A stretch of DNA of 64,000 nt from Reticulitermes lucifugus (taxonomy: Eukaryota > Arthropoda > Insecta > Blattodea > Rhinotermitidae): assembly GCA_026260175.1 (NCBI GenBank), contig JAKCWW010000372.1, forward strand, positions 53,621 through 117,620, given 5' to 3'. A program made the translations under genes and the position numbers. This document shows positions 12,476-26,689 of the stretch, piece after piece (positions within the stretch are counted from its first letter, which is position 1; every line of letters starts with the position of its first letter). The notes beneath the pieces were generated by a model. That model was not told the origin of the DNA, searched no databases, and worked only from the letters and a program-made list of their open reading frames with translations.

Positions 12476-14138
12476 GTTTCACAATTAATAGTGAATAAAA
12501 GTGTATATTCGTCGGACAATAAACATAGAAAAGAAAATGTACAGAATAATATTAAGTTTACAGAGTTTATTGTCGAAAAAGGTACCTGAAAAATATCGTG
12601 TGCTTTGGAAAACCTACTGAAGAAAACGATTCTTGTTTATTTTAAAATATTGTCTCGGTGGGATAGATCTGCTGAATAGGAAGCTGATAACAGCAAACAT
12701 GAAATTACTTCACCCATAATCTAAAAACATTAACAGCTGCGGTGAACAAATTCGAGGACCAGAGCTCAGTGGAATGAAGTGCCTACACGTGGCTCAACAT
12801 AAGAATTTCGGGTTTTAGTTTAATAGAATATCTAGCTGTAGTCAGAGAATGCAACATCCGCAGCATGTGACACTGGCACGCCCCAAACAAAGAAATGTTC
12901 GGATATTATGTGTCGCAGTTGTACATACCTAGAAGGCGAAACATTGCCCCAGGAACTTGGAAGGACGTGATGCAGCGAACAGGGAGTGAGAGAGGGCGAC
13001 GAATTGCCAACTCATTTACAATGCAAACTGCTGTGCGTTATGGCGGCACGCCGTTAGTTGTGCAAAGTGTCATTATTAAGCCTTCCCACTGCCTCGGACT
13101 CGGCACAACCGGCCTTTCATAAACACAGTGCTGTATCCAGTACTCACAGCAAGAGACGTTCTTATAAAACTACGCTATGATAGCATATAATGAACACATC
13201 CTACAAAAACTCGCATTCCGTAAAGCGTGGAACCAAAGAGTAGTTAAATGGATTAAATTTAATATTTCTAATGAAAGCAACAAAAACGCGTTTGAGAACT
13301 TCACTACAGCCGTAAAAAATACTTAAACTGATTTAGACCGCATAAACAAGGAGCGCGATTTAAAGAAACAGGAAACACACAAGGACTATTGAAAGGGAAA
13401 CATTCTGTAGAACAGATCTGTAGAAGAAAGTGAAGGAAATGGGACACTAACTTAAAATTTAACAACTGTAACGATCATTGGTGACTACATACACATCCAC
13501 ACCTAACACACAAACTCAGCATTTTCCCCACGCAGTGTAAGCCTACCTATCTGTTACTTACTCCCACAGTAAATATCGATGTTTTCCCTAAATAACATTA
13601 ACTATATTTGCCCTTGTAATGGAGACCGACATTTTCCTCTGTGAGGTTCGAACCGAATGTTTTATGGTGTTTTCGTATTCGAGAAGCAAGTACTAGCTTC
13701 ATAATGTCCGTCTAACCGCATGTACTACAGATCCTCTTCCGCCCGAAGGATTTTCATGAAATTTCATATTTTGGATTTTCACTGCAATTTTTCGATACGA
13801 AATAACAAAGGTATAATTATTTTTATATAATTTCGATTAATTTTAATCTTTAAAGGCACGTGCGTCATTTACAAAATTTTATGTATGTATATCGCGTAAG
13901 TTTCAGTTATCCAAGCACAACAGATGGAAGTAACACTCCCGTGTGTGCGTGTATTCGAGTGCTTCGCTGTAGAAGAAATATAATTTTATTAAATCAAGAA
14001 ATAAGGGGGAAAAAGGAGTTGCGGAAATAACTCACGAAACCCAACTTCCTACGCCACCGTCTGCTGGTCCTAAAAACTTTGTTGTTAATGCCATATTTAG
14101 ATAACATAAATTTATAACGCAGCAATGAAATTTAATTT
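12476..14138. other. Unannotated stretch
   Basis: No recognisable gene. The frame 12895-13122 (plus, 75 codons) is unrecognised. The region is AT-rich and without long tandem arrays. Confidence 0.3.
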
Positions 14139-14207
14139 CGCTCATGGCATAGTGTGTTAGACTGGTGTGTGAATGGTCACACGTTCGAATTCCGGTTGAG
14201 CAAAGCT
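14139..14207 (+). repeat. tRNA-like sequence (SINE head or tRNA relic)
   Basis: The segment opens CGCTCATGGCATAGTGTG and closes CACACGTTCGAATTCCGGTT with GAGCA. The ends can pair over about five bases like an acceptor stem, and GTTCGAATTCC resembles a B box. The T stem pairs poorly and no clear anticodon arm forms, so it is not called as a tRNA gene. Confidence 0.35.
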
Positions 14208-14497
14208 TCTATTGCTTGCAATTGTAAATATTTCGCAGATTATTAGCATTTATATTTCTATTATTATCGTCTCTTTAGAATTACCTATTATTAAGTATGG
14301 ATTTTGTCCACCTGAAATTTGTCGCAGACAACCTATGAACTGAGCACCGTCGCTGCGCTTGTATCGATGACCTACAAACGGCATTCTACCCATAAGGCAT
14401 AGGAATATTTACAATGTGCATGCCTATCTGGGGTTACAGAATCTGAGATATTGACATTAGTTGTGCCATATAATTCGTTGACAGTGGTGTAACATGA
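14208..14497. other. Unannotated spacer
   Basis: Nothing recognised between the tRNA-like segment and the hairpin at 14498. Confidence 0.35.
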
Positions 14498-14615
14498 GAA
14501 ACATCACTGATGTGTATCAGAACTTTTTCCAACGTCACTGAGTATGAAACGTTGTGCTGTACCTTTCATAGTCAGTGACGTTGGAAAAAGTTCTGATACA
14601 CATCAGTGATGTTTC
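14498..14615. repeat. Near-perfect 52-bp-arm hairpin
   Basis: Arms 14498-14549 and 14564-14615 are inverted copies with a single mismatch; the loop is 14 nt. Both ends are GAAAC/GTTTC. The near identity implies recent formation or exchange between the arms. No transposase or target duplication was seen. Confidence 0.9.
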
Positions 14616-14803
14616 GCAATGACATGATCGTTAACTAAACTATAATAAATAAATAAAAAGACACTGAGAAAAGTGCAACTTCACATGCCTAGTTCCAACA
14701 ATTTCGCAGCCATCGAAATGTAATTTCATGCAGAAGTAAGAAAATGTTGTTCTTTGACATCATACAACAACATTACCTAGTGAAGTTACATATTTTTTTA
14801 AGA

Positions 14804-15040
14804 TCATACACACATACACATACACGCACACATATATATACAAATAGACATACATACACATGCATACAGACATACACACATACATACATACATACGTGCA
14901 CACATGCATGCAAGCATGCATACGTGAATACATGCATGCATACATACATACATACATACGTACATATATACATACATACATACATACATGTATACATACA
15001 TACATACATAAAAACATACATACACACACAGACACATACG
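14804..15040. repeat. Long (ACAT)n/(ACAC)n microsatellite
   Basis: Imperfect tetranucleotide array dominated by TACA/CATA units with interspersed ACAC. It creates long overlapping frames on both strands rich in Tyr-Ile-His-Thr or Cys-Met-Tyr-Val, which are not genes. Confidence 0.95.
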
Positions 15041-17519
15041 TAAAAAATATTGCGTTGAGATAGCCTCAAATGACCTAAATAAGTACTAATTTTAGTATAA
15101 ATCGGTAAATCGGTTCAAAAATTTAGAATGGACACACACACGCACACACTAATAGCACGGCAGTCTCATAACCCCATATTTCAGGTGAGTTCATATCTCT
15201 GTGCGGAGCCTATTAAAATCGATATATCCTTCTGTCCGTCTGTACGCATGTAACCACCCGAGATCAACTGAACAACATATAAAGAATTTTCATAGCGGAG
15301 AATTTTACAAAAAAATTTTAAATTTCAGTTGTGGGTAAAACCGGACAAAAGTAAAGGGCACATTACACAAACACTTGTACTTGTTTCTGCGTGCACTTCC
15401 AAATATTATCATATTTAAAAATGTACGTTTTACGATTTTCGAGATAATTAAGGAAATAGAACGTTAACTTGTACAATGAAAAATTTAACAATTATTCCGA
15501 AAACAGGCCAGCCCAACTCAGACGCGAGAAATAAATACAATTCTTTACTGTTTATATTGCTTTGAAAACAATCCCTTTAAATATTTTAATATAATGTTCT
15601 ATTAAAATACGACAGCGTAGCACACTTTATACATATGTTACACTATATATAGCCTATACATACGTACGTATATGCTGTATACATATTTAATATTTTAGTA
15701 GGTGCAATAACAGTGAAAAGAGAAGGTTTCATATTGGGTGTCCATTAACTCGGTACGTAGTTTTAACTTTTCGCCAATTTGAGTAAGTGCCCACACACAA
15801 TGAATAGTTGCGTGATAATTTAATGTTAGTTTATTACATGCGAAGAGCACATCGTAGTCCTAATTATTTGATGAGTTTATTATGCGAAAATAAAAAAAGT
15901 CACTTCAAATTCTCCCATTATACCTATTAAAGTATTGCTTGAAATAATCAGTTTCACGTTATTTATGAGAGGATAAAATGCTAGCACTCAATACAACAAA
16001 CATTTTGAACAACCTTCGTTATCTCCGTATACCCAGAAATATGATGCACTTAAATCTTCCCTCTAAGCCAATTATATCGTGAAATATGACACAACGAAAG
16101 CTGACGGATAACAGACATAATCCCGGTACATTCGTCTAAGCCTGCGAACGACTGCTACCTAGATATCCACACAGAAGCACTTGACCTGCATTTGAATTGT
16201 CCCTTGATCAAATACGGCCACTGGCTACCCAAGATTTATATCACTTATTCATCTCACCCTAAAGCCATAACCATATGTACTCTTTATATGCATATGTCGT
16301 CAACATCAATTCTACTTGACCAATACTTCATAATTATCGTGTCACATAGCATTTTCTTCACATTTCTCGGAAAACCATTGTGGACGATGTTAAGACTTCT
16401 CACTCTGAGTACAATTTCGCGTTCTAATGACAGCCCTAACGCCGTTATTCTCTCACATAAAGGCGCTGTATAGCAATCAGCACGGACAATTACCCTGCTC
16501 TTCAACCTATGTTGCCGACAGAGCAAATTAATCAACGCAAACTGTGTTAGACATCACACTGCTTGCCTTTCTCTCTGAACTGCACAAATCTGTCTGGCAA
16601 TGAAATGTCACATAGGAATAGTGAAAAGCTGCAACGCTCAGACAAGGAAAATTAGGGATTTACTTTAAAGCCCAAAATATTACAATTGATATCCTTGCAA
16701 TAAAATGCAAGTAATGAAAATACTCAGAGTTAGCTACGAACTATGACGGTATAAAATACCTTACGACAAGGAGAATATATAAAAATAAAATAATTGTTCA
16801 TTTATGGTTCATACCAGTAGAGTATAATATCTATTGTAATATTAAAATAAACATATTGAAAGCAACAATCGAAAACAAATCTAATGCTTATTCATATTTC
16901 TTATGTTAGAATACAAAAGAACGGAGTATTTAAATTGTTGTGGTCGACGAATATATGAAGCAATTATGAGCAAGTTAATGTAAATATCAAAATGTTCAAG
17001 AATATGCTACGACACTTTGAAGAAAGAAAAGGTATCCAAAATAAAACCAATCATAAATTTGTATTATTAAAATCACCAGGGGAAAAAAGGTCATATATAT
17101 ATATATATAATTGATAGCTTAACCATAAATACTCTACCTCAACATACACTGTTGCCAGTGAACTGACATAAACGTGCACAGGGCACACAACATTTCGTCA
17201 TCACTTCTTCCACCGCCATGGTTATGTCCACCTACACCTCGATCTTCCAAGTGGTGTCTGTCCTTCATGTTCCTCCCCAGTACGTGCCAAATTCCTTGTC
17301 CATCTGATTTCTTTTGATCAGATCACCCAAAGGAATATTCAGTGAGGAGCAGCCACACTTATTACTGTTTTCAAACAACTGAAATATATATAAAAGATTT
17401 GTAATATCATCTTAGCATTTATAACTTTTCTTTGTCGTTTTAAATTTTTTACAATTCATCACGTACATCAGTACATTCAGTAAAGGTGCAGTACCGTGTA
17501 AAACTAATCACTATTCAAA
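15041..17519. other. Unannotated AT-rich stretch
   Basis: No gene recognised. Includes a short AT run at about 17095-17109. Frames 16192-16473 (plus) and 16284-16535 (minus) overlap each other and are unrecognised. Confidence 0.3.
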
Positions 17520-17534
17520 ACTGACTTCATTGTT

Positions 17535-17755
17535 TGTCCAATATGATTCGACCACCGACAGTCATCATCAGGGAGATCATATATAGTCAACGGGTAATAT
17601 CTTCTGTTAACTGTACACGCTATTCTTAATGGACTTTGAAACCCTGAAGATGAAAGCGACACGTTCCTCCGAAGCGTCGGAAACCACTTACCCGGCGACG
17701 AAGAGACACATCCCAGAAGACGGAAACGCTAGATTACACCGCAGTAAAAAAAAAA
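17535..17755 (+). repeat. Hammerhead-like dispersed repeat, decayed
   Basis: The core has CTGAAGA at 17644, T, a degraded stem, GAAGC at 17671 and GTC. It is followed by the family tail (ACATCCCAGAAGAC, then TTACACCGCAG). The same frame reads ETLKMKATRSSE..., and the minus-strand copy at 22.2-22.3 kb reads VTLKMDVARSSETL..., showing common descent. The upstream part near 17545-17575 holds GACAGTCATCATCAGGG, possibly a remnant of an opposing arm. Confidence 0.6.
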
Positions 17756-19745
17756 CCCACCACTCGCATCGTCCAAATTATTTGATACATATTCAACTCT
17801 ACATGAACCTCCAGCACAGAACTATAATACATGTGAAGTAAACTGGACATGAATCTAAATACATTTTACCGTTGCACTGTAGAGTCTTTGAAAGCAATTC
17901 CGTGGTTTCTATTTAACATTACTAAGTGCTACAAACGCAGTCTCAGTGAGTTAAGTCATTTAGTTTGACCCAATTTCCAGGCAGTTTTATAGGCCTGCAG
18001 ATTCTGATAACATTAAAACTTAATACACCCCCTGCACTTAGAATTTCTTATAGGGCATAGCAACGCTATAACTGAATATAAACTAGCAAAAAACTGTTTC
18101 AAAAGAACTTAAGACATGTACAAGGAAAAACACGATTTATGCAGATGAGAAAAGGTAAAAATACAATCAATTTGCTTCAAGAAGAAGGATAGCAGACAGA
18201 AAGCTTGCATGGTTCCGTGAAGCAGGAAATATTTACCCTCAACCTTTGGCATATTTTCCGGCTTGTAATGGAAAATTCAGTCATGAATACAACGAAGAAA
18301 AGTGGAATATGTAGAGGGTGGTTATGTTTATAATTCAAAAGTAATATCGTGTGCCTGTTTTCTACAGAAATGGAATAAAATATGCCCAAAGTACAGGCAC
18401 ACGTTATCAGTTATCAGCACAACATGAACACAAGATATTCTTCTCTAGAAACACAAACGTTTCTTTCCATGTTACAATCATCAATTTACCCCTCGCTGTC
18501 AAACAGTTCCTGATATCTTGAAATGTCAGCCATGTGTGCAATTTATTGATCTTCGATTTATTTGTACCTCACACAAGTATTTCGTCTTATGAAATGTTTG
18601 AAATAATGTACCGATTTTCTTTAATTATGAATTTGGTTACGGATATCAGAGCTCTTTTTGTTAACAACAAATATCAGATTTAAACTGGCTGTTTTAGAAT
18701 TAGAGTTGATTAAATAAAACACTTCTAGCATCCCAAATGATATGTGCGTTATTATCATTTGTGTGCATCTACTAGACGTAAATTAAATGTTATCCCAGAA
18801 AAATATGCGTGGATGTTATGAAGTCTGAATTACTGACAGCGCAGTAAAATGAACATACGTAAAAATGTGTAAATTATTATAGTAATACCGTCATTTTCAG
18901 TCGAATTAAACATTAAGTATTACAGTTTAAATTACTTAGTCAATAAGTTAATAATTATCATCATAACTTGTCTGATATATTTTCTTTCAGGTGAAAACGC
19001 TACCATCTTGTTACTGATCATTCTTATTATGCATTACGATTAGCACCAGCTACAATAGATTTGCTGCGACTTCACAACTGCCCCATTCTGTGCTTTGTTC
19101 CTTCGGATAATAATTTCGGGATTCTCCCAGTGCTCAGTCCTCCGAACCAGTGCACCCATTTAAATATCTAATCTTTTATTCAGTCTATCAATTCTTTCGC
19201 AATATCGCTATTCTTTGCCGTGTCTAATTCTGCTGCCTACATACACTGGCGATCCTTTGAACTGTCATCATTTTTCTCTGTAATAACGCTTGTCTCTGTT
19301 GTGCCAGTGCAGAAAATGCCATAAATGAAAAAGATATTAAATAAGTCTTTTCTTTTGTTATTTATTTTATGTCCCTTGCATTTCCCACGCTTGTCTTCAA
19401 ATCGATGTAATTGTTCTGTCACATATATAAGAAACAAACTACATCTTAGGTAAGTATCGGAAAACAAAAATAACAAATAGAAAAGAGATCGATGACGAAA
19501 TTAGGAGAAGAATTAAACTTGGATATGCTTCTTATTGACTCAGGTTGAAAACTCTTATTATACCGTCTGCTGTATTGGATTTAAGTCAGAAAATAACAGT
19601 TTTCCAGTTTTTCGTACGGGTGTTAAAATACGGTCTCCTACGTTGAGGAAAGACATAAATTACAGGCGTTTGCAACACAGATAGTTGCACTACGAAGGAT
19701 ATAGTAAGCGAAGAGGTTAGGATATTACACAACAGGAAAATGGGT
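17756..19745. other. Unannotated stretch
   Basis: No gene or clear repeat. Frames of 70-79 codons on the minus strand (18177-18389, 19237-19476) are unrecognised. Confidence 0.3.
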
Positions 19746-19944
19746 ATTATTTCCAGTTAAAGCACAACTTGGTTTATTGGAAGAACAAATATCCTTCGTT
19801 TGTGCAATAAAACTACACGTTTCGATCCTGGCCTGATGATGACTCACTGACGTACACATGCAGCTTTATTGTCAAATGAAGGATATTTGTTTTTTCAATA
19901 AATCAAGTTGTGATGGACTGTCTGCTTTAAACTGGAAATAATTC
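19746..19944. repeat. Inverted repeat element with central CTGATGATGA
   Basis: The left arm (about 19746-19819) and right arm (about 19859-19944) are inverted copies. The right arm carries about 12 extra bases (around GATGGACTGTCT). The centre has ACGTTTCGATCC and CCTGATGATGA. The arrangement resembles the palindromic family in this window, but no complete core can be assembled. Confidence 0.6.
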
Positions 19945-20867
19945 ACTTTATACGCAACGGACTGTCACGTTTGCAGAAGAAACCGCGTCTTTCCCATAGG
20001 TCACCTAGTGCACATAGGACAGCGAAACCTACGAAGCGATCTTAGGGCGGGCCTGTCGCTTGGATGGAAGAAACAAGAAAGTTAAACAAGATTTTTGTAA
20101 GGAAACCTCCTGGAATACATCATTTGGAACAACAAGAAAATGGAATGATACTATTAAGAACAATAGTAGGTAATTTTTAAGGATCAGACATGGATGACAG
20201 CAGCTCAAGGTCATGCCCTATGGTAGGTTTTTATATTAGGTCTGTATAACCTTCGAGTTATCCTACCAATGGTGGTTGGTTAGTCTAATGTATGTGTAAT
20301 AGTACATTGCTAGGAACGCAAACATAAAATACAGTACAACCCACTGCTTTAATGTTAGTGGCATTACTACAAACGGTTAGACTGGATTTATTCCGACGTT
20401 GAGGGATGTTATAATTATTAAAGTTGGCAGCATGCACAAGTTGATGCACAATTAGATTAGCCTCTACAACGTATCACAGCGGTTTGAGACAGGTTTCATA
20501 TTTAAACTGTCAGAACTACGAAACCATCTCACGTCCAGGTGAGGGTCAAACTTTGATCGAACGATGAGTTTGTTTCTGCCTCACGCACGTTCATTGTTAG
20601 CTCCAAACGGTGTAGCGATAACGCGAAGTTCACTTTGTTGCACTTCAGAGTTTAACAGGTGGAAAAACTCTATGATAGGCCTATTGGTCTACAGCTTCTC
20701 GTTTCAATAACAGAAATTCGTCGCAATAACTGAAACCAATGTTTGTGAGACAATCAATGTGCGAAACGGATTATCAATGAAAAGTAGCACAACCTCTTCA
20801 GTGTTGAAGGGGACAGTGTTTTATACAACGACGATGTCAATTGCTAAGCGTCGACGGTAGATGAACA
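19945..20867. other. Unannotated stretch
   Basis: Nothing recognised. Confidence 0.3.
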
Positions 20868-21020
20868 AAACTGGTGGCACGATACTGACAGGAGGAAACC
20901 GAAGTACCCTGAGAGAAACCTGTCACAGTGCCACTTTGTTTTCACGAATCACAGAGGGGTAGGTTTGTAATCGAACCCATGCCCCCTTGGTGACAGGCTG
21001 GCGACTTTTCTAATACCAAA
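20868..21020 (-). repeat. SINE family C, decayed copy
   Basis: Read on the minus strand it has a B-box-like GGGTTCGATTACA, then AAAGTGGCACTGTGACAGGT and GTACTTCGGTTTCCTCCTGT. These blocks also occur in the copies at 53.5 kb and 38.4 kb. The A-box region is weak. Confidence 0.6.
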
Positions 21021-21896
21021 AGTAATTTAGAATTAAGCACGTCTGACGACATATAATCCAGTGGACGTCTTTAACTGGCCACTTTCTCTGCCGCTATCTG
21101 CCAACAAATTGATCTTCGGGAGTACAGTTTGGACACTACTTCCCTTAGAGTTCTATAATATGTCACGCAAGTTACCTTCACTGAAATTTTATTAACAGTA
21201 TCGGTCTCGTGTTTTCGACAAACTTTTAATTAAATCTTTTACCTCTGTAGTTACAAATACATTTCCCACGTCTCTACGCATGTATCGGTACACGTCGATT
21301 AAAAAAGGACGTGGTTATATTAATGACAGGTAAATTTACTTTACGAATTATATTTTAACTTTAATACTACTAAAATTGTACACATAATCTGAGCTACAGC
21401 TGTAGTTTCCTCTGGCCCCTGCTAACGGAAAAGGGTCAGAATATCTTCCTCCAAGGAAATTAGCCAACCAGTGTCTTAGTACATATTGTTATCCACAATT
21501 CTCTTCGTCCCTCGGACATTACATGAAATGCAATGTTAGGTAAATTGTAGTGTATAGCTGTCTGTTGCAAGGAAACTGAACCAAAATGTGGCTAAGTCTA
21601 GGGAAACTCTTACGCGATTAGGTGCCAACGGTTTACTGCTGCAGGAAGTACGGCATTCACAAACTGTAATTACCCAATAACATAAATAAGGGGAATAAGA
21701 CGTGCCTCCCTGTCGGGAAGTCTGTACTCAGTCACCCAAGACAAACAACTTCGATACGGAATATTTTGCTCTGTTTCTTCTAAGACCTTGTGAATTACAT
21801 TTAGTAGAATGGTAAATCGTTAGCCCATAAACTCTCTTTCCGAATAATGATTTCTAATCTGTTTCAGGATGTAAATAATAATTTTATACACGAAAA
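21021..21896. other. Unannotated stretch
   Basis: Nothing recognised. Confidence 0.3.
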
Positions 21897-22030
21897 TAGG
21901 GAAGGATAATATTAAAACGTATCTTCAAGAAATAGAACGGGCCAGCAGGGACTCGATTGATCTGAGCCAGGATACGGACAGCTGACGGGCTATTGCGAAT
22001 GCGGTAATGGACCTTCGAGCTGACTAGGTG
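21897..22030 (+). pseudogene. LINE ORF2 3' end fragment
   Basis: Reads KDNIKTYLQEIERASRDSI, then DLSQDTDS, a stop, and RAIANAVMDLRAD before a TAG. This is the last part of the LINE ORF2 also seen at 3.2, 8.6 and 40.5 kb. One internal stop interrupts an otherwise continuous frame. Confidence 0.65.
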
Positions 22031-22092
22031 AGGAGCTATTATCTTCTCAAGAAGGTCTCTGCCCCATGAAGTTAGTTATGAAACACGTATTA

Positions 22093-22320
22093 CTACATAA
22101 AAATGTTGTCCATGTATTTCATCAAGCGCAGTTTAACCAGGCTGGAAACAGGGTGGACGCCTGTAGACGTGTGCGGACGCCGTCTACCATATTCAAGAGC
22201 TATTTTTGACACATGAAAATCTTCTGGGCATTTATGCTGTGTAGGATAATAAGGTAGCGCTAACGTTTCAGAGGAACGTGCTACATCCATCTTCAGGGTG
22301 ACTGAATTAGGATGAGCCAA
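22093..22320 (-). repeat. Hammerhead-like dispersed repeat, minus strand
   Basis: On the minus strand CCTGAAGATGGATG (near 22300) is followed by CCTCTGAAACGTTA and a tail with CCAGAAGAT. The translated frame parallels the 17.6-kb copy. The stem is degenerate here. Confidence 0.55.
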
Positions 22321-22697
22321 TCTGAAGATAGAGACAACATGTTCATCCGAAAAGTCGGAACAAACTCCTTATAGACGACTGTCACTTGAGCAACACTCGC
22401 CGTTAATGCCTAAAAACTTACGATTTTAAAATGCTATTTCCAGTGTCTACATCCGCTACCAGTAACAAAACGTGCAGAATCAAAAGGCGATGCACAGTTC
22501 ACGAAACCGCATGATAACGTTTTCCTTCATTATGATCGTTTTCATCATTTCTCTGGCTCGTCGTGACGCTGCAGCGTCGGCATGGTTGTGAAAAACCATT
22601 TCCATCGTCAGTTAAACATTTCAGTAAGGTTACTACTCGAATACTGCTATAAAAATAAATTTTATTCGCAACATAGTGCACAAAAAATTTCACCTAT

Positions 22698-22867
22698 CTA
22701 CATATATAGAAGACTACTACAACATGTTTCGGCTATCTCAAGTAGCCCTATTCAGATAACACTGCTATAAAAACGATATACGAGTATATCCTTTGAGCAT
22801 CAGTGCTCCCTGAAGATGGCAACAAGAAACAGCCGAAACATGTTGGACTAGTCTCCTATACATGTGG
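22698..22867. repeat. Palindromic hammerhead-like pair
   Basis: Arms 22698-22764 and 22801-22867 are inverted copies. The right arm has CTGAAGA (22810), T, GGC/GCC, GAAAC (22835), AT and GTT. TCC (22807-22809) can pair with GGA (22845-22847). The left arm on the minus strand has CTGAATA with a GGCT/AGCC stem and GAAAC. Confidence 0.75.
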
Positions 22868-22984
22868 ATAATTTAAATTTGTTGTTAAGTTTGTTGGTAA
22901 TAAAATTTATTTATGTCATCTACTGCACGGAAGATGTTACTGTTATAATTTTCTGTACAAAATGTCTTATTTATGTGAAACGTG

Positions 22985-23527
22985 GTATTTCACATTAATG
23001 ACAGAGAGAGATTCGGGGGACTTGAGAACAGGTTGCTGAGGAGGATATTTGGATATAAGAAGACGAAAGTAAGAGGATATTTACGAAAACTACATAACGA
23101 GAAGCTTTATGATTATTACTTTTCACCAGATAATACACTTTTTGTTCCAATGGTGCAATAGCCCCTAGCGGTCTTCACATTATCGAGGCTTCACGATCAC
23201 ACTCAGACACATCACACTCGGTAGAACTCCTTTGGACGAGTGATCAGCCCGACGCAGAGACCTCTACCTGACAACACACAACACTCACAAGAGACAGACA
23301 TCCATGTCCTCGGCGAGATTCGAAGCCGCAATCCCAGCAAATGAGCGGCCGCAGACCCACGCCTTAGACCGCGCGGACACTGGGATCGGCACCAGATAAT
23401 ATCAGAACAATCAAATCAAACAGGATGAGATAAGCAGGGAATATAGGAAGGGTAAGAGATAGGAAAAATTTATAGAAACCTTTAGCCGAAAACCACAGAG
23501 ACAAGAAGCTACTTGGGAGAAGAAAAT

Positions 23528-23528
<1 letters not shown>
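22985..23528 (+). pseudogene. LINE ORF2 C-terminal region split by a SINE
   Basis: Before the SINE the readable pieces are RLLRRIFG-like residues, KVRGYLRKLHNEKLYDYY and SPDN. After it the frame resumes with SPDNIRTIKSNRMR, a stop, AGNIGRVRDRKN and a degraded KPLAEN segment. The duplicated SPDN codons are the target-site duplication at 23124-23135 and 23390-23401. The LINE ends against an (AAT)n run. The reverse transcriptase core is absent. Confidence 0.8.
23136..23390 (-). repeat. SINE family A (tRNA-Leu-like head), full length
   Basis: On the minus strand it begins GATCCCAGTGTCCGCGCGGT, resembling the A-box end of a tRNA-Leu, with CTAAGGCGTGGGTCTGCGGC next. A B box (ATTCGAA) follows, then the conserved body with GAGTGTTGTGTGTTGTCAGG and a 3' A-rich tail (T-run at 23139-23143). 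It is flanked by a 12-bp duplication, CACCAGATAATA. Confidence 0.9.

Positions 23529-23564
<36 letters not shown>
23529..23564. repeat. (AAT)n microsatellite
   Basis: Perfect trinucleotide run of about 11-12 units immediately after the LINE fragment. Confidence 0.95.
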
Positions 23565-23566
<2 letters not shown>

Positions 23567-23739
23567 CCGCGATGGACCGTCCAGGTGTACTCGTATAGTG
23601 CGAGATGGCTCAAAACAGGATGCATTGGCGCAGTTTTGTGAGCACGTTAATTAAACTTTGGGGTTCATAAAAGACGCAATTTCTCGATCACCTAAGGCCA
23701 TATCAGCCTCTTAATAAGGACTCCGCTGGACTGTTACTG

Positions 23740-26004
<2,265 letters not shown>

Positions 26005-26152
26005 GAACGCCATGAAGGCAAGTAGCGGGAGCAGAGGCCGGCTCCACTCATTCTTAAACTTGGCATTAGATGGAGGTGAAAGATCAACTTCAGGCCTCTG
26101 CCGCTTTACCGCCGCAGATACCCACTGAATAGGTGGGCCCCAGAGCCGGTCT
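26005..26152 (-). repeat. SINE family B fragment
   Basis: On the minus strand: GTCCAGACCGGCTCTGGGGC, then CGGTAAAGCGGCAGAGGCCT, then AAGTTTAAGAATGAGTGGAG. The same blocks occur at 12.0, 40.0 and 60.4 kb. Confidence 0.65.
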
Positions 26153-26266
26153 GGACGTTTCGGAGATCAATAAGCAGCTATTTAATGTCCCTTGATAAAA
26201 TTTGATCAACGTAAGATAAGTTATTTAGTCTTGATTTCAGGCTTCCGTCGCAATGTTGATGAAATG

Positions 26267-26675
26267 TGCGGTCTTCTGGGATATTACGAGGCGTCGTGTG
26301 GTAACTGTTTACCGACGTATCGGGACAACGTATCGGTCGCATATTCACGGGTCAAGAATCCGAGTAGGATATATTTTCCTCCTTTACTGTTACTCTATTC
26401 TATATATGTTTTTCAGCTGTCTTAGCTGTTTGCATTCTCGGTACCTCTAGCAGCTTTACGTTGTTTGTATCCACCCCCTCTCTCATCCTGGTTCTACCCT
26501 ATTGGCTGTCATCTCATACGTATTGCTACCCCACCGTACTTTCCAGAATCTACGTTATAGGCTGGCTTTCCTTCCTACTCGGGCTCTTGACCCGTGAAGA
26601 CGGGACCGATACGTTGTCCCGAAGCGTCGGTAAACAATTACCACACGAAGCCGCGTAATACCCCAGAAGACCGCA
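26267..26675. repeat. Palindromic element with 103-bp arms
   Basis: Arms 26267-26369 and 26573-26675 are inverted copies with scattered mismatches, around a 203-bp unrelated spacer. The right arm has GTGAAGA (26594), C, GGGAC, a 9-nt loop, GTCCC, GAAGC (26621) and GTC. Frames across the arms (RRNVDEMCGLLGYYEASCGN and LTREDGTDTLSRSVGKQLPH) are repeat-encoded and not a protein gene. Confidence 0.85.
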
Positions 26676-26689
26676 GATTTCAAGTATTT

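Noticed and set aside
14139-14207. Functional tRNA gene
   Set aside because: The ends pair and a B-box-like segment exists, but the T stem and anticodon arm do not form properly.
14744-15069. Long open frames on both strands in the ACAT-type microsatellite
   Set aside because: They are six-frame translations of a tetranucleotide array, with repeated Tyr-Ile-His-Thr or Met-Tyr-Val-Cys.
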